A stretch of 41,934 nucleotides of DNA from Liquorilactobacillus vini DSM 20605 (GTDB taxonomy: Bacteria; Bacillota; Bacilli; Lactobacillales; Lactobacillaceae), in NCBI RefSeq assembly GCF_000255495.1, contig NZ_AHYZ01000061.1, positions 1 to 41,934 of the forward strand, in the 5' to 3' direction. Within the stretch, counting starts at the first letter, position 1; each line of letters starts with the position of its first letter. Positions 17,946-28,029 of the stretch are shown piece after piece. The notes under the pieces were generated by a model. That model saw only the letters and a list, made by a program, of their open reading frames with translations. It was not told the origin of the DNA and did no database searches. A program made the position numbers and the translations under genes.

Positions 17946-18927
17946 TATCCAACCCCCTAACAAATTTTTCGTATGCTGCTTGTTCTCCAGTTGCCTGCCA
18001 AGTTGCTTGGGAAAAATCACCCGCCAAAGCGGCAGGTTGTGCAACTGTTACTCGCGCAACAAAGGTCGCATTACCGATCAATGAAATCCAATAAGCACCA
18101 TCTGTTCGCTGATGAACAATCGTTTTAACCATGCCACCTGGATTAATAACTGTCAGTCGTTGTTCCAAGTTGATATTATGCGGATACAGCATCACATAAA
18201 TCAAACTAGCAGCTGACATCGCGGTTCCACAAGCATTGGTAAAGCCAACTCCTCGTTCATAAGTCCGCACAAAAATCTTATCTTTGGTCAAAACCTCCAC
18301 AAAACTGACATTAACACCATCCGGAAAATACGGATTTTTGCCATCATTTAAATAACTGGCAATTTCGCCCAACTTAGGTCCAATCAGTTGTTGATGGTCA
18401 ACAAAAGTAATTAAATGCGGATTAGGTACTGCTACCGCTGAGAATTTAAATCCCGGTGCTAGTTCTGGCAATGATTGATCAAGCAACTGATTCTTTTTAG
18501 GAAAATGCATTTTTAAATCTTTAGCCGCAAAACTAACCGGTGAAATTTCAGCCGAAAAAACTTTAACGCCCGGCGCGAATTCATTTTCTTTTTTTACTTC
18601 CAAATCAGCATACATCGTCTGAATCTTAAAATCCGTTTGCTGATTTTTTGAACTTAAATATCTTGCCACAGTCCGAATACCATTACCACACATACTAGCT
18701 TCACTGCCGTCCGAATTAATTACTCGCATTTTTTCAGCAGCTTGTGAAGTAAGGTCACTTTTAGTAACCAGCAAAATTCCATCGGCACCACCATGGAGGC
18801 CTTGTTTTCGGTCACAAACTTTTTGCGCCAAACTACTCAATTGTTGATCATTTAACGGAGATTCCAGATTTTTCTCATCTAAAATAAAAAAATCATTTCC
18901 GGAACCATGAACTTTCAATAATTCCAT
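17935..18927 (-). CDS. dapF: Diaminopimelate epimerase
   Basis: A 330-residue enzyme converting LL- to meso-diaminopimelate, the last step before lysine and the precursor for mDAP peptidoglycan. Seen: HGSGNDF near the N-terminus, first catalytic cysteine in EASMCGNGIRT, and second in FTNACGTAMSA. The spacing GGAGG to ATG favours 18927 (seven bases) over the adjacent ATG at 18930. It is first in a six-gene operon. The protein is somewhat longer than E. coli DapF, with a C-terminal extension of about 50 residues, which I believe is common in lactobacilli. Confidence 0.93.
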   Translation of the reverse strand: MELLKVHGSGNDFFILDEKNLESPLNDQQLSSLAQKVCDRKQGLHGGADGILLVTKSDLTSQAAEKMRVINSDGSEASMCGNGIRTVARYLSSKNQQTDFKIQTMYADLEVKKENEFAPGVKVFSAEISPVSFAAKDLKMHFPKKNQLLDQSLPELAPGFKFSAVAVPNPHLITFVDHQQLIGPKLGEIASYLNDGKNPYFPDGVNVSFVEVLTKDKIFVRTYERGVGFTNACGTAMSAASLIYVMLYPHNINLEQRLTVINPGGMVKTIVHQRTDGAYWISLIGNATFVARVTVAQPAALAGDFSQATWQATGEQAAYEKFVRGLDSEF

Positions 18928-18968
18928 CATCGTTCCTCCATTCAAAAATCAGTAACATTTTTCCTACT

Positions 18969-18974
18969 ATTATA
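18969..18974 (-). promoter_or_regulatory. -10 box of the dapF operon
   Basis: Minus-strand TATAAT about 40 bases before the dapF ATG. The -35 at 17 bases is weak (GCTTAA-like). Confidence 0.45.
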
Positions 18975-19014
18975 ACTCACCTAGCAGATTTAAGCTATCA
19001 CTTGCTTAATAGAC

Positions 19015-19061
19015 AAAAAAAGAACTCAAAAGATCAACTTTCTAGTTCCTTTTGAGTTCTT
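19015..19061 (-). terminator. Terminator of ileS
   Basis: Minus-strand stem AAGAACTCAAAAG/CTTTTGAGTTCTT with a 16-base loop, then a run of T. It lies 40 bases after the ileS stop. Confidence 0.88.
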
Positions 19062-19102
19062 AACTAATTAACAATTTTACCTTATTCTCGTCTTCAGGTA
19101 AA

Positions 19103-21898
19103 TCAATCATCAAAGCCTTCAGTTACAACTGCTGAAAATTCTTGTTCAACAATTGCTGCACAACGACCACATAAAGTTGGCAATTTAGGATTGCCACCAA
19201 CATCGGTTCGAATCATTCGGCAACGAGGACAAACATCCCCAGCAGCATGTTCGACAACTACCGCCCGATCACGATACTTCTCAGCCTCAGCTGGTGCCCC
19301 AGCTAACGACTTAACTGTCAACGCCGAAACAATTAAGTTCTGCCGTAGATCTGTTTTTAACTGTTCAAGCCGATGACGCTCTTCATCGTTCAAGTACAGT
19401 GTAACATGTGCCTCAAATGACTTCCCAATCAATTTTTGATTGCGAGCATTTTCTAATGATTTAAAGACATCACTGCGGACCTTCATAAAGACATTCCACA
19501 CCGCTAACTTCTTAGCTTCATCGTTGTAATGGTTGACTGCTGGCATTTCAGCAAGTTGTGCATAATCTTCTGGTTCTTTAAGATACTGCCAAATCTCTTC
19601 GGTTGTATGTGGCAAAACTGGTGTCAGCAACTTAGCCAACCGGACAGTAATGTCATACAAAACAGTTTGCATCGAACGTCGTTTATGACTATCCTTGCTT
19701 TCAATATAAACAACATCTTTAGCAATGTCTAAATAAAAAGCTGACAAATCAGTCGTTACGAAATTAAGCAATTTCTTATAAATATCCATGAAATCATATT
19801 TAGCATAACAATCAAGGACTTCTTTAGTAAATTGATTAACTTTGATTTCCATGTATTGATCAAGTGATTCTAATTGGTCAAAAGCAACCGCATTTTGCTT
19901 AGGATCAAAATCAGTTGTATTTGCCAACATAAAACGAATGGTATTTCTAATTTTTCGGTAAGCTTCAGAAATCTGACTAAAGCTATCCATTGAAACGCGA
20001 ACATCAGCCGAAGAATCAACACTTAATACCCATAAACGAATAATTTCTGCTCCAAACTGTTTGATAACTTTTCCTGGAGCAATTACATTCCCAAGAGATT
20101 TACTCATTTTACGGCCTTGACCATCCAAGGTAAATCCTTGTGACAACACCTGTTTATATGGAGCATGGCCCGAAAAAGCAACACTAGTGATCAAGCTTGA
20201 ATTGAACCAGCCACGATATTGATCAGAACCTTCTAAGTACATATCGCATGGATAAGTCAAATAATTGCGAGTCGCCAACACACCCTGATGTGAAGAACCA
20301 GAATCAAACCAAACATCCATGATATCATTCTCTTTAGTAAATTTTCCATGAGGTGAGTGTTCGCTAGTAAAGCCTTCAGGCAACAGTTCTTTAGCTTCTT
20401 TTTGGAACCAAATATTTGAACCATGTTTTTCAATTAAATCAGCAACATGGGAAACTGTTTCTTTGGTGATAATGGCCTCACCATCTTCACCGTAAAAGAT
20501 CGGCAAAGGAACACCCCAAACACGTTGCCGAGAAATTACCCAATCACCACGATCAGCAATCATATTATGCAGCCGTTTTTGCCCCCAATCCGGGAAAAAC
20601 TTAACCTCATCAATTGCTGCCAGAATTTCATCACGAATTTTGTCAACCGAAGCAAACCACTGTGGGGTTGCTCGAAAAATAATTGGCTTTTTAGTCCGCC
20701 AGTCAAATGGATAACTGTGTTTGATCGGCAAATATTTAAGCAACAAACCGGCTTCCTTTAATTTGTTTAAAGAAATCTCATTGGCATCGTCATAAAAAAC
20801 ACCAGCAAAGTCTTTGCCAGTATCCGGAGTCAGATAGCCCTTGTCGTCAACTGGAACATAAATCTCTAAACCGTACTGCTTGCCAACATTAAAGTCATCT
20901 TCACCAAAACCTGGAGCAGTATGGACTAATCCAGTTCCGGCATCTAAAGTTACGAAATCACCAAGCATCGTCAATAAGGTTTTATCAGGATAAAATGGAT
21001 GCTGAGTTAAAATATATTCAAGATCTTGACCTTTAAGGGTCTTGACAACTTGATAATCCTTCCAACCAAATAACTCTGCATTTTTTTCAACCAATTCTGA
21101 GGCTAAAACAAATTTTCGCTCATCACCGGCTGGTTGCACAACTGAATAGTCGAAGTCTTTATCAACAGTAATTCCTTCAGAAGCAGGAATCGTCCATGGA
21201 GTGGTAGTCCAAACCACCATATAAGTATCCTCATCAAGAACACCTTTGCCATCAACTACTTTTTCACCGTAAAAAGCAGATGGGGAAGTTACATCATGAT
21301 ATTCAACCTCCGCTTCCGCTAAAGCTGACTCTGAAGACCATGACCAAAAGACTGGCTTTTTGCCTTTATAAATCAAACCACGTTCGGCCATTTTTCCAAA
21401 AACTCGAATTTCTTGAGCCTCAAATTTGGGATCAAGCGTTAAATAAGGATTATCCCATTCACCGGCAACACCTAACCGTTTAAAATCCCGACGCTGTTTA
21501 TCAACTTGTTCAAGTGCATATTCACGACACTTTTCCCGGAAATCAGCAATTGATAAAGACTTGCGGTCTACCCCCGCCTTTTTTAACTGCTGTTCAATTG
21601 GCAAGCCATGTGTATCCCATCCTGGAACATAAGGTGCTCGAAAACCCATCATTGATTTTGAACGCACAATAAAGTCTTTGGAAATTTTATTTAATGCATG
21701 ACCCATATGGATATTACCATTTGCATATGGAGGTCCATCATGTAAGACAAAGGTCGGTTTACCTTCATTTAATTTTTGACGTCTTTCATAAACCTTATTT
21801 TCTTCCCATTCATTTTGCCGTTCGACTTCACGAACCGGAAGATTGCCACGCATTGGAAATTTAGTTTTTCCTAAATTTAGAGTATCTTTAATTCTCAT
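19103..21898 (-). CDS. ileS: Isoleucyl-tRNA synthetase
   Basis: A 931-residue class I synthetase. Seen: the HIGH-type motif HMGHALNK, an editing domain, the KMSKS motif ([11 protein letters not shown]), an anticodon-binding domain, and a C-terminal zinc site CPRCRM...CGRCA. The zinc-finger form with this length is the usual bacterial type 1 IleRS. ATG at 21898 follows AAAGGGTGA. It is separated from divIVA by a T-box leader and is therefore regulated by uncharged tRNA-Ile. Confidence 0.97.
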   Translation of the reverse strand: MRIKDTLNLGKTKFPMRGNLPVREVERQNEWEENKVYERRQKLNEGKPTFVLHDGPPYANGNIHMGHALNKISKDFIVRSKSMMGFRAPYVPGWDTHGLPIEQQLKKAGVDRKSLSIADFREKCREYALEQVDKQRRDFKRLGVAGEWDNPYLTLDPKFEAQEIRVFGKMAERGLIYKGKKPVFWSWSSESALAEAEVEYHDVTSPSAFYGEKVVDGKGVLDEDTYMVVWTTTPWTIPASEGITVDKDFDYSVVQPAGDERKFVLASELVEKNAELFGWKDYQVVKTLKGQDLEYILTQHPFYPDKTLLTMLGDFVTLDAGTGLVHTAPGFGEDDFNVGKQYGLEIYVPVDDKGYLTPDTGKDFAGVFYDDANEISLNKLKEAGLLLKYLPIKHSYPFDWRTKKPIIFRATPQWFASVDKIRDEILAAIDEVKFFPDWGQKRLHNMIADRGDWVISRQRVWGVPLPIFYGEDGEAIITKETVSHVADLIEKHGSNIWFQKEAKELLPEGFTSEHSPHGKFTKENDIMDVWFDSGSSHQGVLATRNYLTYPCDMYLEGSDQYRGWFNSSLITSVAFSGHAPYKQVLSQGFTLDGQGRKMSKSLGNVIAPGKVIKQFGAEIIRLWVLSVDSSADVRVSMDSFSQISEAYRKIRNTIRFMLANTTDFDPKQNAVAFDQLESLDQYMEIKVNQFTKEVLDCYAKYDFMDIYKKLLNFVTTDLSAFYLDIAKDVVYIESKDSHKRRSMQTVLYDITVRLAKLLTPVLPHTTEEIWQYLKEPEDYAQLAEMPAVNHYNDEAKKLAVWNVFMKVRSDVFKSLENARNQKLIGKSFEAHVTLYLNDEERHRLEQLKTDLRQNLIVSALTVKSLAGAPAEAEKYRDRAVVVEHAAGDVCPRCRMIRTDVGGNPKLPTLCGRCAAIVEQEFSAVVTEGFDD

Positions 21899-21937
21899 TT
21901 TGCTTCACCCTTTCTCTTCCTTGTTAAAAAACAAAAT

Positions 21938-22150
21938 AAAAAAGACCTCACCCAAAAAGGGACGAGATCTTCGTGGTACCACCCAAATTTAAGAACAATT
22001 AAGCATTGTTCTCCTCAAATATTGAGTAACGACAATAAGCCGGTCAGCTTACTAACTTCAGCCTGACTTTTATCGCAGATGATAAACAACTCAAAGTTGA
22101 AGTTCGACTTCTCACCACCAGTCGATTCTCTGTGCTTACTTTAAGCTATT
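21938..22150 (-). promoter_or_regulatory. T-box leader of ileS
   Basis: Minus-strand leader with the T-box core GGTGGTACCACG (21972-21983), which binds the tRNA acceptor end, followed by a terminator hairpin GATCTC.TCCC/GGGTGAGGTC and T-run (21938-21970). Upstream lies the stem I region with an AGAGA element near 22130 and two consecutive ATC triplets at 22078-22083 in the likely specifier loop, matching isoleucine. The leader fills the gap between divIVA and ileS; no separate strong promoter was seen, so transcription may come in part from the dcw cluster. Confidence 0.9.
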
Positions 22151-22174
22151 CGTGTTCTGCTACCTAATACCTAA

Positions 22175-22873
22175 TCAATTATCACTTTCCTGCTTTGTTT
22201 CATGCGCTGTAAAATGCTGTCCCTGATCATCATCTTCCTCTTCTGGAAGAATAACCACCGTTTTTTTAGGAACTTCATCGCTATTTGACACTGATTTTAC
22301 TTCTTTTGCTGCTTGTTTGTCAAGGTCTGCATCGCGTTGAATAACCTTTTGAATCGCTTCATAATCAGTAGTATCTCCTTGGCGAAGAATGTCATCCCAC
22401 TCATTGCTCTTAACAATTTCCAACTGTGACTCAAGCATTACTTGTAATTTTTGACGGAAAATCCGAGCTTGTTTTTTCAAATCATCTGTTTCAAAAATTA
22501 ACTTCTTAGCTTTTTGAGCTGCTTGTTCAATTATCTCATGCGATTTCTCATTCGCCTCAGAAATAATATCAGCAGCCTGCTTTTGTGCTTCACGTTTAGT
22601 AATTTCCGCATCACGTTGCGAACTTGACTTTACTTTGTCTGCTGCTTCTTGGGCAACAATGATCGATTGATTTAATGAGTCCTTTAAATCGTTAAAATAC
22701 TTTAATTTTTCTTGACTTTGTTTCAACTCCTCATTTAAACGACTATTTTCCTTTAAGTTAAATTCATAATCCTTAATTATTTGATCCAAAAAATCATTAA
22801 CTTCATCTTGATCATAACCACGCAATTTAACACGAAATTCCTTATTGTGAATGTCCAATGGGGTTAATGCCAT
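22175..22873 (-). CDS. divIVA: DivIVA, cell-pole and septum scaffold protein
   Basis: A 232-residue coiled-coil protein that marks curved membrane at poles and septum. Seen: the conserved N-terminal lipid-binding domain ([20 protein letters not shown], then [10 protein letters not shown]) and a long coiled coil to about residue 165, followed by an acidic tail (EEEDDDQ). ATG at 22873 has GGAGGTG seven bases upstream. It is the last gene of the dcw-ylm run, in its usual place after ylmH. Confidence 0.95.
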   Translation of the reverse strand: MALTPLDIHNKEFRVKLRGYDQDEVNDFLDQIIKDYEFNLKENSRLNEELKQSQEKLKYFNDLKDSLNQSIIVAQEAADKVKSSSQRDAEITKREAQKQAADIISEANEKSHEIIEQAAQKAKKLIFETDDLKKQARIFRQKLQVMLESQLEIVKSNEWDDILRQGDTTDYEAIQKVIQRDADLDKQAAKEVKSVSNSDEVPKKTVVILPEEEDDDQGQHFTAHETKQESDN

Positions 22874-22888
22874 GCCCCAACACCTCCA

Positions 22889-23680
22889 TTATGTATTATT
22901 TTTTAAAATTAAAACTTCAACTCGTAAATGACCCTTTTTAGACAACTGACCGAGGCTCGCTAATTGAAATCTGCCAAATCCTCTTACTGAAATAACATCT
23001 TGGAGTTTCAAATCGAAATCTGGTTGTTCAATTAACATCCAATTTAAATGAACCTTTTTGGCTGCTAACAACTGTTTACAGCGTGCCCTTGAAAAATGAC
23101 AAACACTAGCAACTAAGTTATCAATTCGCAATGAAGAAACTGAAAAAGAAGCTTTTTCCCATTCAATTTTTGACTGAAGCAACTGAGAAAATGAAATTTC
23201 TTCAAGCTGAACTTTAATTTTCCCAATCCGCTCGATTTCTTGTTTTAAAAATTCCACCATTGGCTTTTCAATAATCACTTGCCAATGAATCCCGTCTGTC
23301 AATATGTCACCAATCGCCGAACGTTTTAAGCCACTGCCAAGTAACGTCCCCAAAATTTGCCGATGCTCAAGTTGGGCAAATTTAACTGGATATTTAATTT
23401 CCATCAAAGCCAACTGAAAATCTTCCTGTTTAGGATTAAAGTATTCAGGATAAAAAAGCCCCCGCCTGCGCTCAGCTTGCTGAAACAAACCATTTGCACA
23501 AAATTTAACTTGTTTCTTTTGACCGAGCAAAGAAGCTATAATAGCTCGTTCCCGTGGATTCAAAAAATGAGTCAAAATTGGCCGATATTCAAATTCAGCT
23601 TGACTAATCAAATCACTAAGTTCAGTAATTAATGGAGCTTCATCTGATCTAAAATGCTGATAAATAGACATATTATGCAC
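22889..23680 (-). CDS. ylmH: YlmH, S4-domain RNA-binding protein
   Basis: A 263-residue protein of the YlmH family. The N-terminal half is the YlmH domain (FLNPRERAIIASLL near residue 40); the C-terminal S4 domain spans about 181-250 (LRIDNLVASVCHFSRARCKQ). In Bacillus YlmH has been tied to rescue of stalled ribosomes and to cell division gene order. The start GTG at 23680 stands nine bases after AGAGGTC; ATG 23671 lies too far from any ribosome site. Placed between ylmG and divIVA as in other Firmicutes. Confidence 0.88.
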   Translation of the reverse strand: MHNMSIYQHFRSDEAPLITELSDLISQAEFEYRPILTHFLNPRERAIIASLLGQKKQVKFCANGLFQQAERRRGLFYPEYFNPKQEDFQLALMEIKYPVKFAQLEHRQILGTLLGSGLKRSAIGDILTDGIHWQVIIEKPMVEFLKQEIERIGKIKVQLEEISFSQLLQSKIEWEKASFSVSSLRIDNLVASVCHFSRARCKQLLAAKKVHLNWMLIEQPDFDLKLQDVISVRGFGRFQLASLGQLSKKGHLRVEVLILKNNT

Positions 23681-23698
23681 AATTAATTTGACCTCTAT

Positions 23699-23968
23699 TT
23701 AACCTAATCTAAAAAGTAAAGTTAAAACTAAATCCAATCCATTTTGAATAAATTGTAAAGCAATCAAAGCAACAATTGGTGAAAAACTTATTCCTCCGAT
23801 TGGTGGAATAAAGCGCTCAAAAAAGCCCAAATACGGATCACATAATTTCGCTAAAAAATCCCCAACTTTGCTTTGTTGCGCTCCAGGAAACCAAGACATT
23901 AACACATAAACAACAATTGCCAGCGAGTAAAGTTCAAATAAGCGATTGATAATCGTTAAAATAAACAC
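23699..23968 (-). CDS. ylmG: YggT/YlmG family membrane protein
   Basis: An 89-residue protein with two hydrophobic hairpin segments and the family motif VLMSWFPGAQ, plus CDPYLGFFERFIPPIGG. Function is unclear; in chloroplasts and bacteria the family is linked to septum or nucleoid organisation. The start GTG at 23968 is preferred because AGGAG lies seven bases upstream; a GTG at 23983 would sit inside that site. It overlaps the sepF stop region and is co-translated. Confidence 0.88.
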   Translation of the reverse strand: MFILTIINRLFELYSLAIVVYVLMSWFPGAQQSKVGDFLAKLCDPYLGFFERFIPPIGGISFSPIVALIALQFIQNGLDLVLTLLFRLG

Positions 23969-23982
23969 CTGCCCACTCCTCA

Positions 23983-24387
23983 CTAAAAGTTATCGTGATC
24001 TAACTTATCTTCTAAGTCTCCCTCAACCACATAGCCATGTGGCGTACATAAGAAAATTTGATCACCGATTCGCTGAATTTCACCACCAATTGCAAAAACC
24101 GTTCCTGTTAAGAAATCAACTACGCGATGAGCTTGGGCATCATCCATTCGTTGGAAATTGATGACGACAGCTTGATCATGTAGCAACTTGGTCGCAATTG
24201 CCTTAACATCAGAATAAATTCTTGGTTCAAATAATGCAATCTTTTTTTCGCTTGAACCACCCTTTTTTTCCCTAAAAGGAACAACATTTTGTTTCTGGTA
24301 ATTAATACCATCCTGATTTTCGTCTACTGATTCTTCATAGTCGTCTTCAATTCCAAAAAAGCGACTTAATTTACTGCCTAAAGCCAT
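23983..24387 (-). CDS. sepF: SepF, FtsZ-bundling and membrane-anchoring protein
   Basis: A 134-residue division protein that anchors FtsZ to the membrane. Seen: an amphipathic N-terminal helix (KLSRFFGI), a variable acidic linker and the SepF core with VINFQRMDDAQAHRVVDFLTG. ATG at 24387 follows GAGGTGAT; a GTG at 24396 would lie within that site. It directly follows ftsZ in the transcript. Confidence 0.95.
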   Translation of the reverse strand: MALGSKLSRFFGIEDDYEESVDENQDGINYQKQNVVPFREKKGGSSEKKIALFEPRIYSDVKAIATKLLHDQAVVINFQRMDDAQAHRVVDFLTGTVFAIGGEIQRIGDQIFLCTPHGYVVEGDLEDKLDHDNF

Positions 24388-24421
24388 TTTGATCACCTCA
24401 GATCATTATTAAAATCCAAAA

Positions 24422-25678
24422 TTACTTACGGCGATGACGGAAAAATGGTGGCTTATTTAAATCATTGTCGTTACTATTATCATTCTTTTCTTGATCAGCA
24501 TTCATTTTGAAAACATCAAATTTCTTTTTTTCAACGTTATCAAAGTCGACATGTCTTCCTTCACCTTGACCCCGCTCAGAAAATTCACGACGCAAATCCC
24601 AATCACGTAAAGGATCCTCTTGAGAACTTTGAGTTGTTTCTGGTTGTTGCTTACTTGCCGAACTATTGTCACGATGATCTAAATTATAATCCGAATGCCG
24701 TTTTCTCTGACGCTCTTTTTTCTTTTTGTCAATTCCAGTTGCAATAACCGTTACAACCACACTGTCTTCAAGATCATTATTGATCGAAGTTCCAAAAATT
24801 ATATTAACATCACTTGTTGCTGCTTGAGCAACTACATCTGAAGCATCCTGAGCTTCAAACAAGCTTAAATCCGGACCACCACTAATATTTAATAAGACCT
24901 GTTCAGCTCCATCAATTGAAACCTCAAGCAGCGGTGAAGAAATTGCCTTTTTTGTTGCTTCAACCGCTCGATTTTCACCATTAGCACTCCCAATTCCCAT
25001 CAAAGCAGAACCCTGATTTTCCATAACAGTTTTAACATCCGCAAAGTCCAAATTGACATAACCTGGAGAGGTTATCAAATCAGATATTCCTTGAACGCCT
25101 TGACGTAAAACATTATCAGCTTCTTTAAAAGCATCCATAATTGGCGTCTTCTTATCAACAATTTCTAATAAGCGGTTATTGGCAATAATAACCAAGGTAT
25201 CAACATGTTCCTTTAACTGAGCAACCCCTTCGGCTGCATAACGGGCACGTTTAGGACCCTCAAAACTAAACGGACGAGTCACAACTCCAACTGTTAGTGC
25301 TCCTTGTTCCTTAGCAATTTTAGCAATAATCGGTGCAGCACCAGTCCCAGTTCCACCGCCCATTCCAGCAGTCACAAAAATCATGTCAGCTCCTTTTAAA
25401 GCCTCAGCAATTGCTTCTTCACTTTCTTGAGCTGCCTTGCTGCCAATTTCAGGATTTGAGCCAGCTCCTAAACCGCGAGTTAATTTAGGCCCCAGTTGAA
25501 TTTTAGTTTCAGCATTTGAACCCTTTAAAGCTTGAACATCAGTATTAGCAGTGATAAATTCTACACCTTTAACTTCATCAGCAATCATTCGGTTGACTGC
25601 ATTACCACCAGCACCGCCAACGCCAATCACTTTAATTTTTGCACCAGTATTTTCATTTGTATCGAGTGAAAATTCCAT
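24422..25678 (-). CDS. ftsZ: FtsZ, tubulin-like division GTPase
   Basis: A 418-residue GTPase that forms the Z-ring. Seen: [12 protein letters not shown], the tubulin signature [10 protein letters not shown], and [13 protein letters not shown]. The C-terminal linker (about 320-405) is polar and disordered and ends in the basic tail PPFFRHRRK; the conserved peptide binding FtsA/SepF lies at this end. ATG at 25678 is preferred because GGAGGT stands seven bases upstream; an earlier ATG falls inside the ribosome site. Follows ftsA closely. Confidence 0.98.
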   Translation of the reverse strand: MEFSLDTNENTGAKIKVIGVGGAGGNAVNRMIADEVKGVEFITANTDVQALKGSNAETKIQLGPKLTRGLGAGSNPEIGSKAAQESEEAIAEALKGADMIFVTAGMGGGTGTGAAPIIAKIAKEQGALTVGVVTRPFSFEGPKRARYAAEGVAQLKEHVDTLVIIANNRLLEIVDKKTPIMDAFKEADNVLRQGVQGISDLITSPGYVNLDFADVKTVMENQGSALMGIGSANGENRAVEATKKAISSPLLEVSIDGAEQVLLNISGGPDLSLFEAQDASDVVAQAATSDVNIIFGTSINNDLEDSVVVTVIATGIDKKKKERQRKRHSDYNLDHRDNSSASKQQPETTQSSQEDPLRDWDLRREFSERGQGEGRHVDFDNVEKKKFDVFKMNADQEKNDNSNDNDLNKPPFFRHRRK

Positions 25679-25702
25679 GCTTTTTACCTCCATCATCAGT
25701 TG

Positions 25703-27031
25703 TTAATCAAAAAAAGTACTGAAAAAGTTCTTGATTCCTTCAAACCTATTTCCGCTTTTTTCTTTTTTATTTTTTTTCTCTTCAATTGATTGCTTATTAA
25801 TCTGGTTAGTTTGAGTTTCAATGTTAGCCAGTTCAGCAATTGGCATAAACTGTTTGAAATCAGGGAAAACTGCCATCTTAACAATTTTTTCAATTTCGCT
25901 CAAATGACACCCATATTCAACCTGACCAATCACTTGTGAAAATGAAGGATGTCTCAATCCCATCTGCTGTGGAATGAATAAGCGGACATTTGTATCAAAG
26001 ATCTCGGCAGCTAATTCTTTAACTCCCGGCAAGGCAGCCTGGCCACCAGTAATAATTACTCCTCCCGGAAGCTTTAATGCAGAAATATCATCTAAAACTC
26101 GCTTAAGCCGATTAAAAATTTGAGTCAATCTAGCCTCAATAATTTCAGCTAAATATTCACTGCTGATCTCAACTGGCTCAGCCTGGCCAACAACTTCAAC
26201 AGGAAATTTTTCATCTTGCGGAGCAAGGGTACTATCAGCATAACCATAATTTCTTTTTATTTTTTCTGCATTAGCTACCGAAGTATTCAAAACAATCGAA
26301 ATATCTTTCGTAACAAACTGTCCTCCCTCCTGGTCAACATATGTATACTTCAATTTATGATCATGAATAACTGCAACGGTCGTTTGTCCGCCTCCAAGAT
26401 CGATCAAAATAGAACCAAAATCCTGTTCACCGTCGCTTAAAGCTGCACTTGTCAAAGCAAGCGGTGCAACAACAACGCCGCTTGGCTGCAAACCAGCCCT
26501 TTCAACGCAACGCAAAGTATTATGAAGTATTGTTTTGGGACCAGTGTAGACAACCCCTTTCATTTCGAGACGAATACCGACCATTCCACGCGGATCTTTG
26601 ATACCGTCAAAACCATCAACTATAAATTCATCAGGAATTACATCAACAACTTCACGTTCTGGCGGTAATTGCTGTGTCAAAGCCGCTTTAGTAACTCTGA
26701 TAACGTCATCTTCATTGATTTCTTTAGCCGATCCATCGTGATTGCTAACAGCTACCATTCCATTGCAAGGTTCGATCTCTAGCAAATTAGCTGGTAATCC
26801 AACTTGAACTTTCTTAATTTCTAAATTTGCCTTTTCCTCAGCTTGCGCAACAGCCTTTTTGATTGCCTGCACTGCCCGATCAATATCAACAACGACCCCT
26901 CGATTAAGCCCATCTGCCAGCTCACTGCCAACGCCAATAATATTAATCTGGTTTTTTAGATATTCAGCAACAATAACTTTGATCGAAGTTGTCCCAATAT
27001 CTAGTCCGACAAAGATTCCAGATTTTTCCAT
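25703..27031 (-). CDS. ftsA: FtsA, actin-like Z-ring anchor
   Basis: A 442-residue actin-fold ATPase that ties FtsZ to the membrane. Seen: FVGLDIGTTSIK, the phosphate motif LIDLGGGQTTV, IITGGQAALPGV, and a C-terminal amphipathic helix (GIKNFFSTFF). ATG at 27031 lies eight bases from AAGGAGG. It is preceded by a 130-base gap with a likely promoter, so ftsA-ftsZ can be expressed independently of the upstream wall genes. Confidence 0.96.
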   Translation of the reverse strand: MEKSGIFVGLDIGTTSIKVIVAEYLKNQINIIGVGSELADGLNRGVVVDIDRAVQAIKKAVAQAEEKANLEIKKVQVGLPANLLEIEPCNGMVAVSNHDGSAKEINEDDVIRVTKAALTQQLPPEREVVDVIPDEFIVDGFDGIKDPRGMVGIRLEMKGVVYTGPKTILHNTLRCVERAGLQPSGVVVAPLALTSAALSDGEQDFGSILIDLGGGQTTVAVIHDHKLKYTYVDQEGGQFVTKDISIVLNTSVANAEKIKRNYGYADSTLAPQDEKFPVEVVGQAEPVEISSEYLAEIIEARLTQIFNRLKRVLDDISALKLPGGVIITGGQAALPGVKELAAEIFDTNVRLFIPQQMGLRHPSFSQVIGQVEYGCHLSEIEKIVKMAVFPDFKQFMPIAELANIETQTNQINKQSIEEKKNKKEKSGNRFEGIKNFFSTFFD

Positions 27032-27100
27032 CAATTGAGCCTCCTTCTCTCAAATTTTAATCATTTTCAAGCTAAATTTATTTTTAATGCTCATGGAATA

Positions 27101-27109
27101 ATTTTACCA
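27101..27109 (-). promoter_or_regulatory. Extended -10 promoter of ftsA-ftsZ
   Basis: Minus-strand TGGTAAAAT, with the TG extension before TAAAAT, within the divIB-ftsA gap. The -35 (TGTATT at 17 bases) is poor. Confidence 0.45.
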
Positions 27110-27167
27110 CACCACTAACTATTAATACACGTTTAAGGGCGCAAGAAATTCGCAATTTGCAAAAAAG

Positions 27168-28010
27168 TTATTGCAACGGGTAAGAATAAGCCCCAACTTG
27201 CAGATCAATCATTATTTTTTGACTTGAATTTGACTTAAATTGAGGATAATACTGCATTTTAGCTGCCAAAGTCTTGATTGTAGCAAGGACTTGATTCCCA
27301 TCATTCATATATAAATGAACTCTTTGCGGATCACTTTTAGTTGGGGACGCATGAATTTCCGAAATAGCCTGCATAATTTTGGGTGAAAGTGCTTCAATCT
27401 GCTGAGTGATCTGTCGACGAAGTAAACTTTTATTAAAATTAAAATAAATTGGAACGTCACTGACCGGATTTCGATGGTTGATTTTGGAAATCTTGCCATT
27501 GGTTTCTATTCGATAAAAAAGATTACCTTTCGAAACATATCCCAGATTTCGCTTTTCAATTACTTTCAATTTCACTTGCTGAGCTGAATACGCAAAGCTA
27601 ACCTTTTTTATTTCAGGAGCTTGGTCTTTAATTTTCGCTTGAATCTGCTTTTGCCTTAAAAAAACTCCAATTTGCAATTGTTGCGGCTTGATTCCACTTA
27701 ATTTAACAATTTGTTTTGCACTATGTTGATTATATGCCAAAACTTTGATTGATTTGACTTTGCTGATCGGTAAAATAAAATACAGGGCAACTAATAATAA
27801 CATACTAAAAAAAAGCAAGTTTTTAATTAAGACTTTCCTGAGCCTCTTTTTTCTTTGTGCCACTAAACTTGGAAGTTTATCCCCAATTCGTTGTTTTTTA
27901 AAGAACCCCCCGAGCGAATGCTTTGACTGTTGGCGTCTTTTTTGAGCTGTTTCCCACGGAGTTAGGGGCAAATCTGTTTGGACTTTCAGTTTGCTTTTTT
28001 TCGAGCTCAT
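27168..28010 (-). CDS. divIB: DivIB/FtsQ, divisome assembly protein
   Basis: A 280-residue bitopic protein: a basic cytosolic N-terminus of about 60 residues, one transmembrane helix (LLFFSMLLLVALYFILP), a POTRA domain (about 85-155) and a beta domain with a short tail. It forms the DivIB-FtsL-DivIC complex that controls septal synthesis. ATG at 28010 is placed seven bases from GGAGG; other in-frame starts at 28013 and 28016 overlap it. Position after murG is normal for lactobacilli. Confidence 0.9.
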   Translation of the reverse strand: MSSKKSKLKVQTDLPLTPWETAQKRRQQSKHSLGGFFKKQRIGDKLPSLVAQRKKRLRKVLIKNLLFFSMLLLVALYFILPISKVKSIKVLAYNQHSAKQIVKLSGIKPQQLQIGVFLRQKQIQAKIKDQAPEIKKVSFAYSAQQVKLKVIEKRNLGYVSKGNLFYRIETNGKISKINHRNPVSDVPIYFNFNKSLLRRQITQQIEALSPKIMQAISEIHASPTKSDPQRVHLYMNDGNQVLATIKTLAAKMQYYPQFKSNSSQKIMIDLQVGAYSYPLQ

Positions 28011-28029
28011 CATCACCCCTCCTCATATA

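Noticed and set aside
17946..18044. Upstream extension of the NUDIX protein within dapF
   Set aside because: It would add 33 residues translated from the dapF coding region in another frame; the GTG at 17945 with its ribosome site gives the normal family start.
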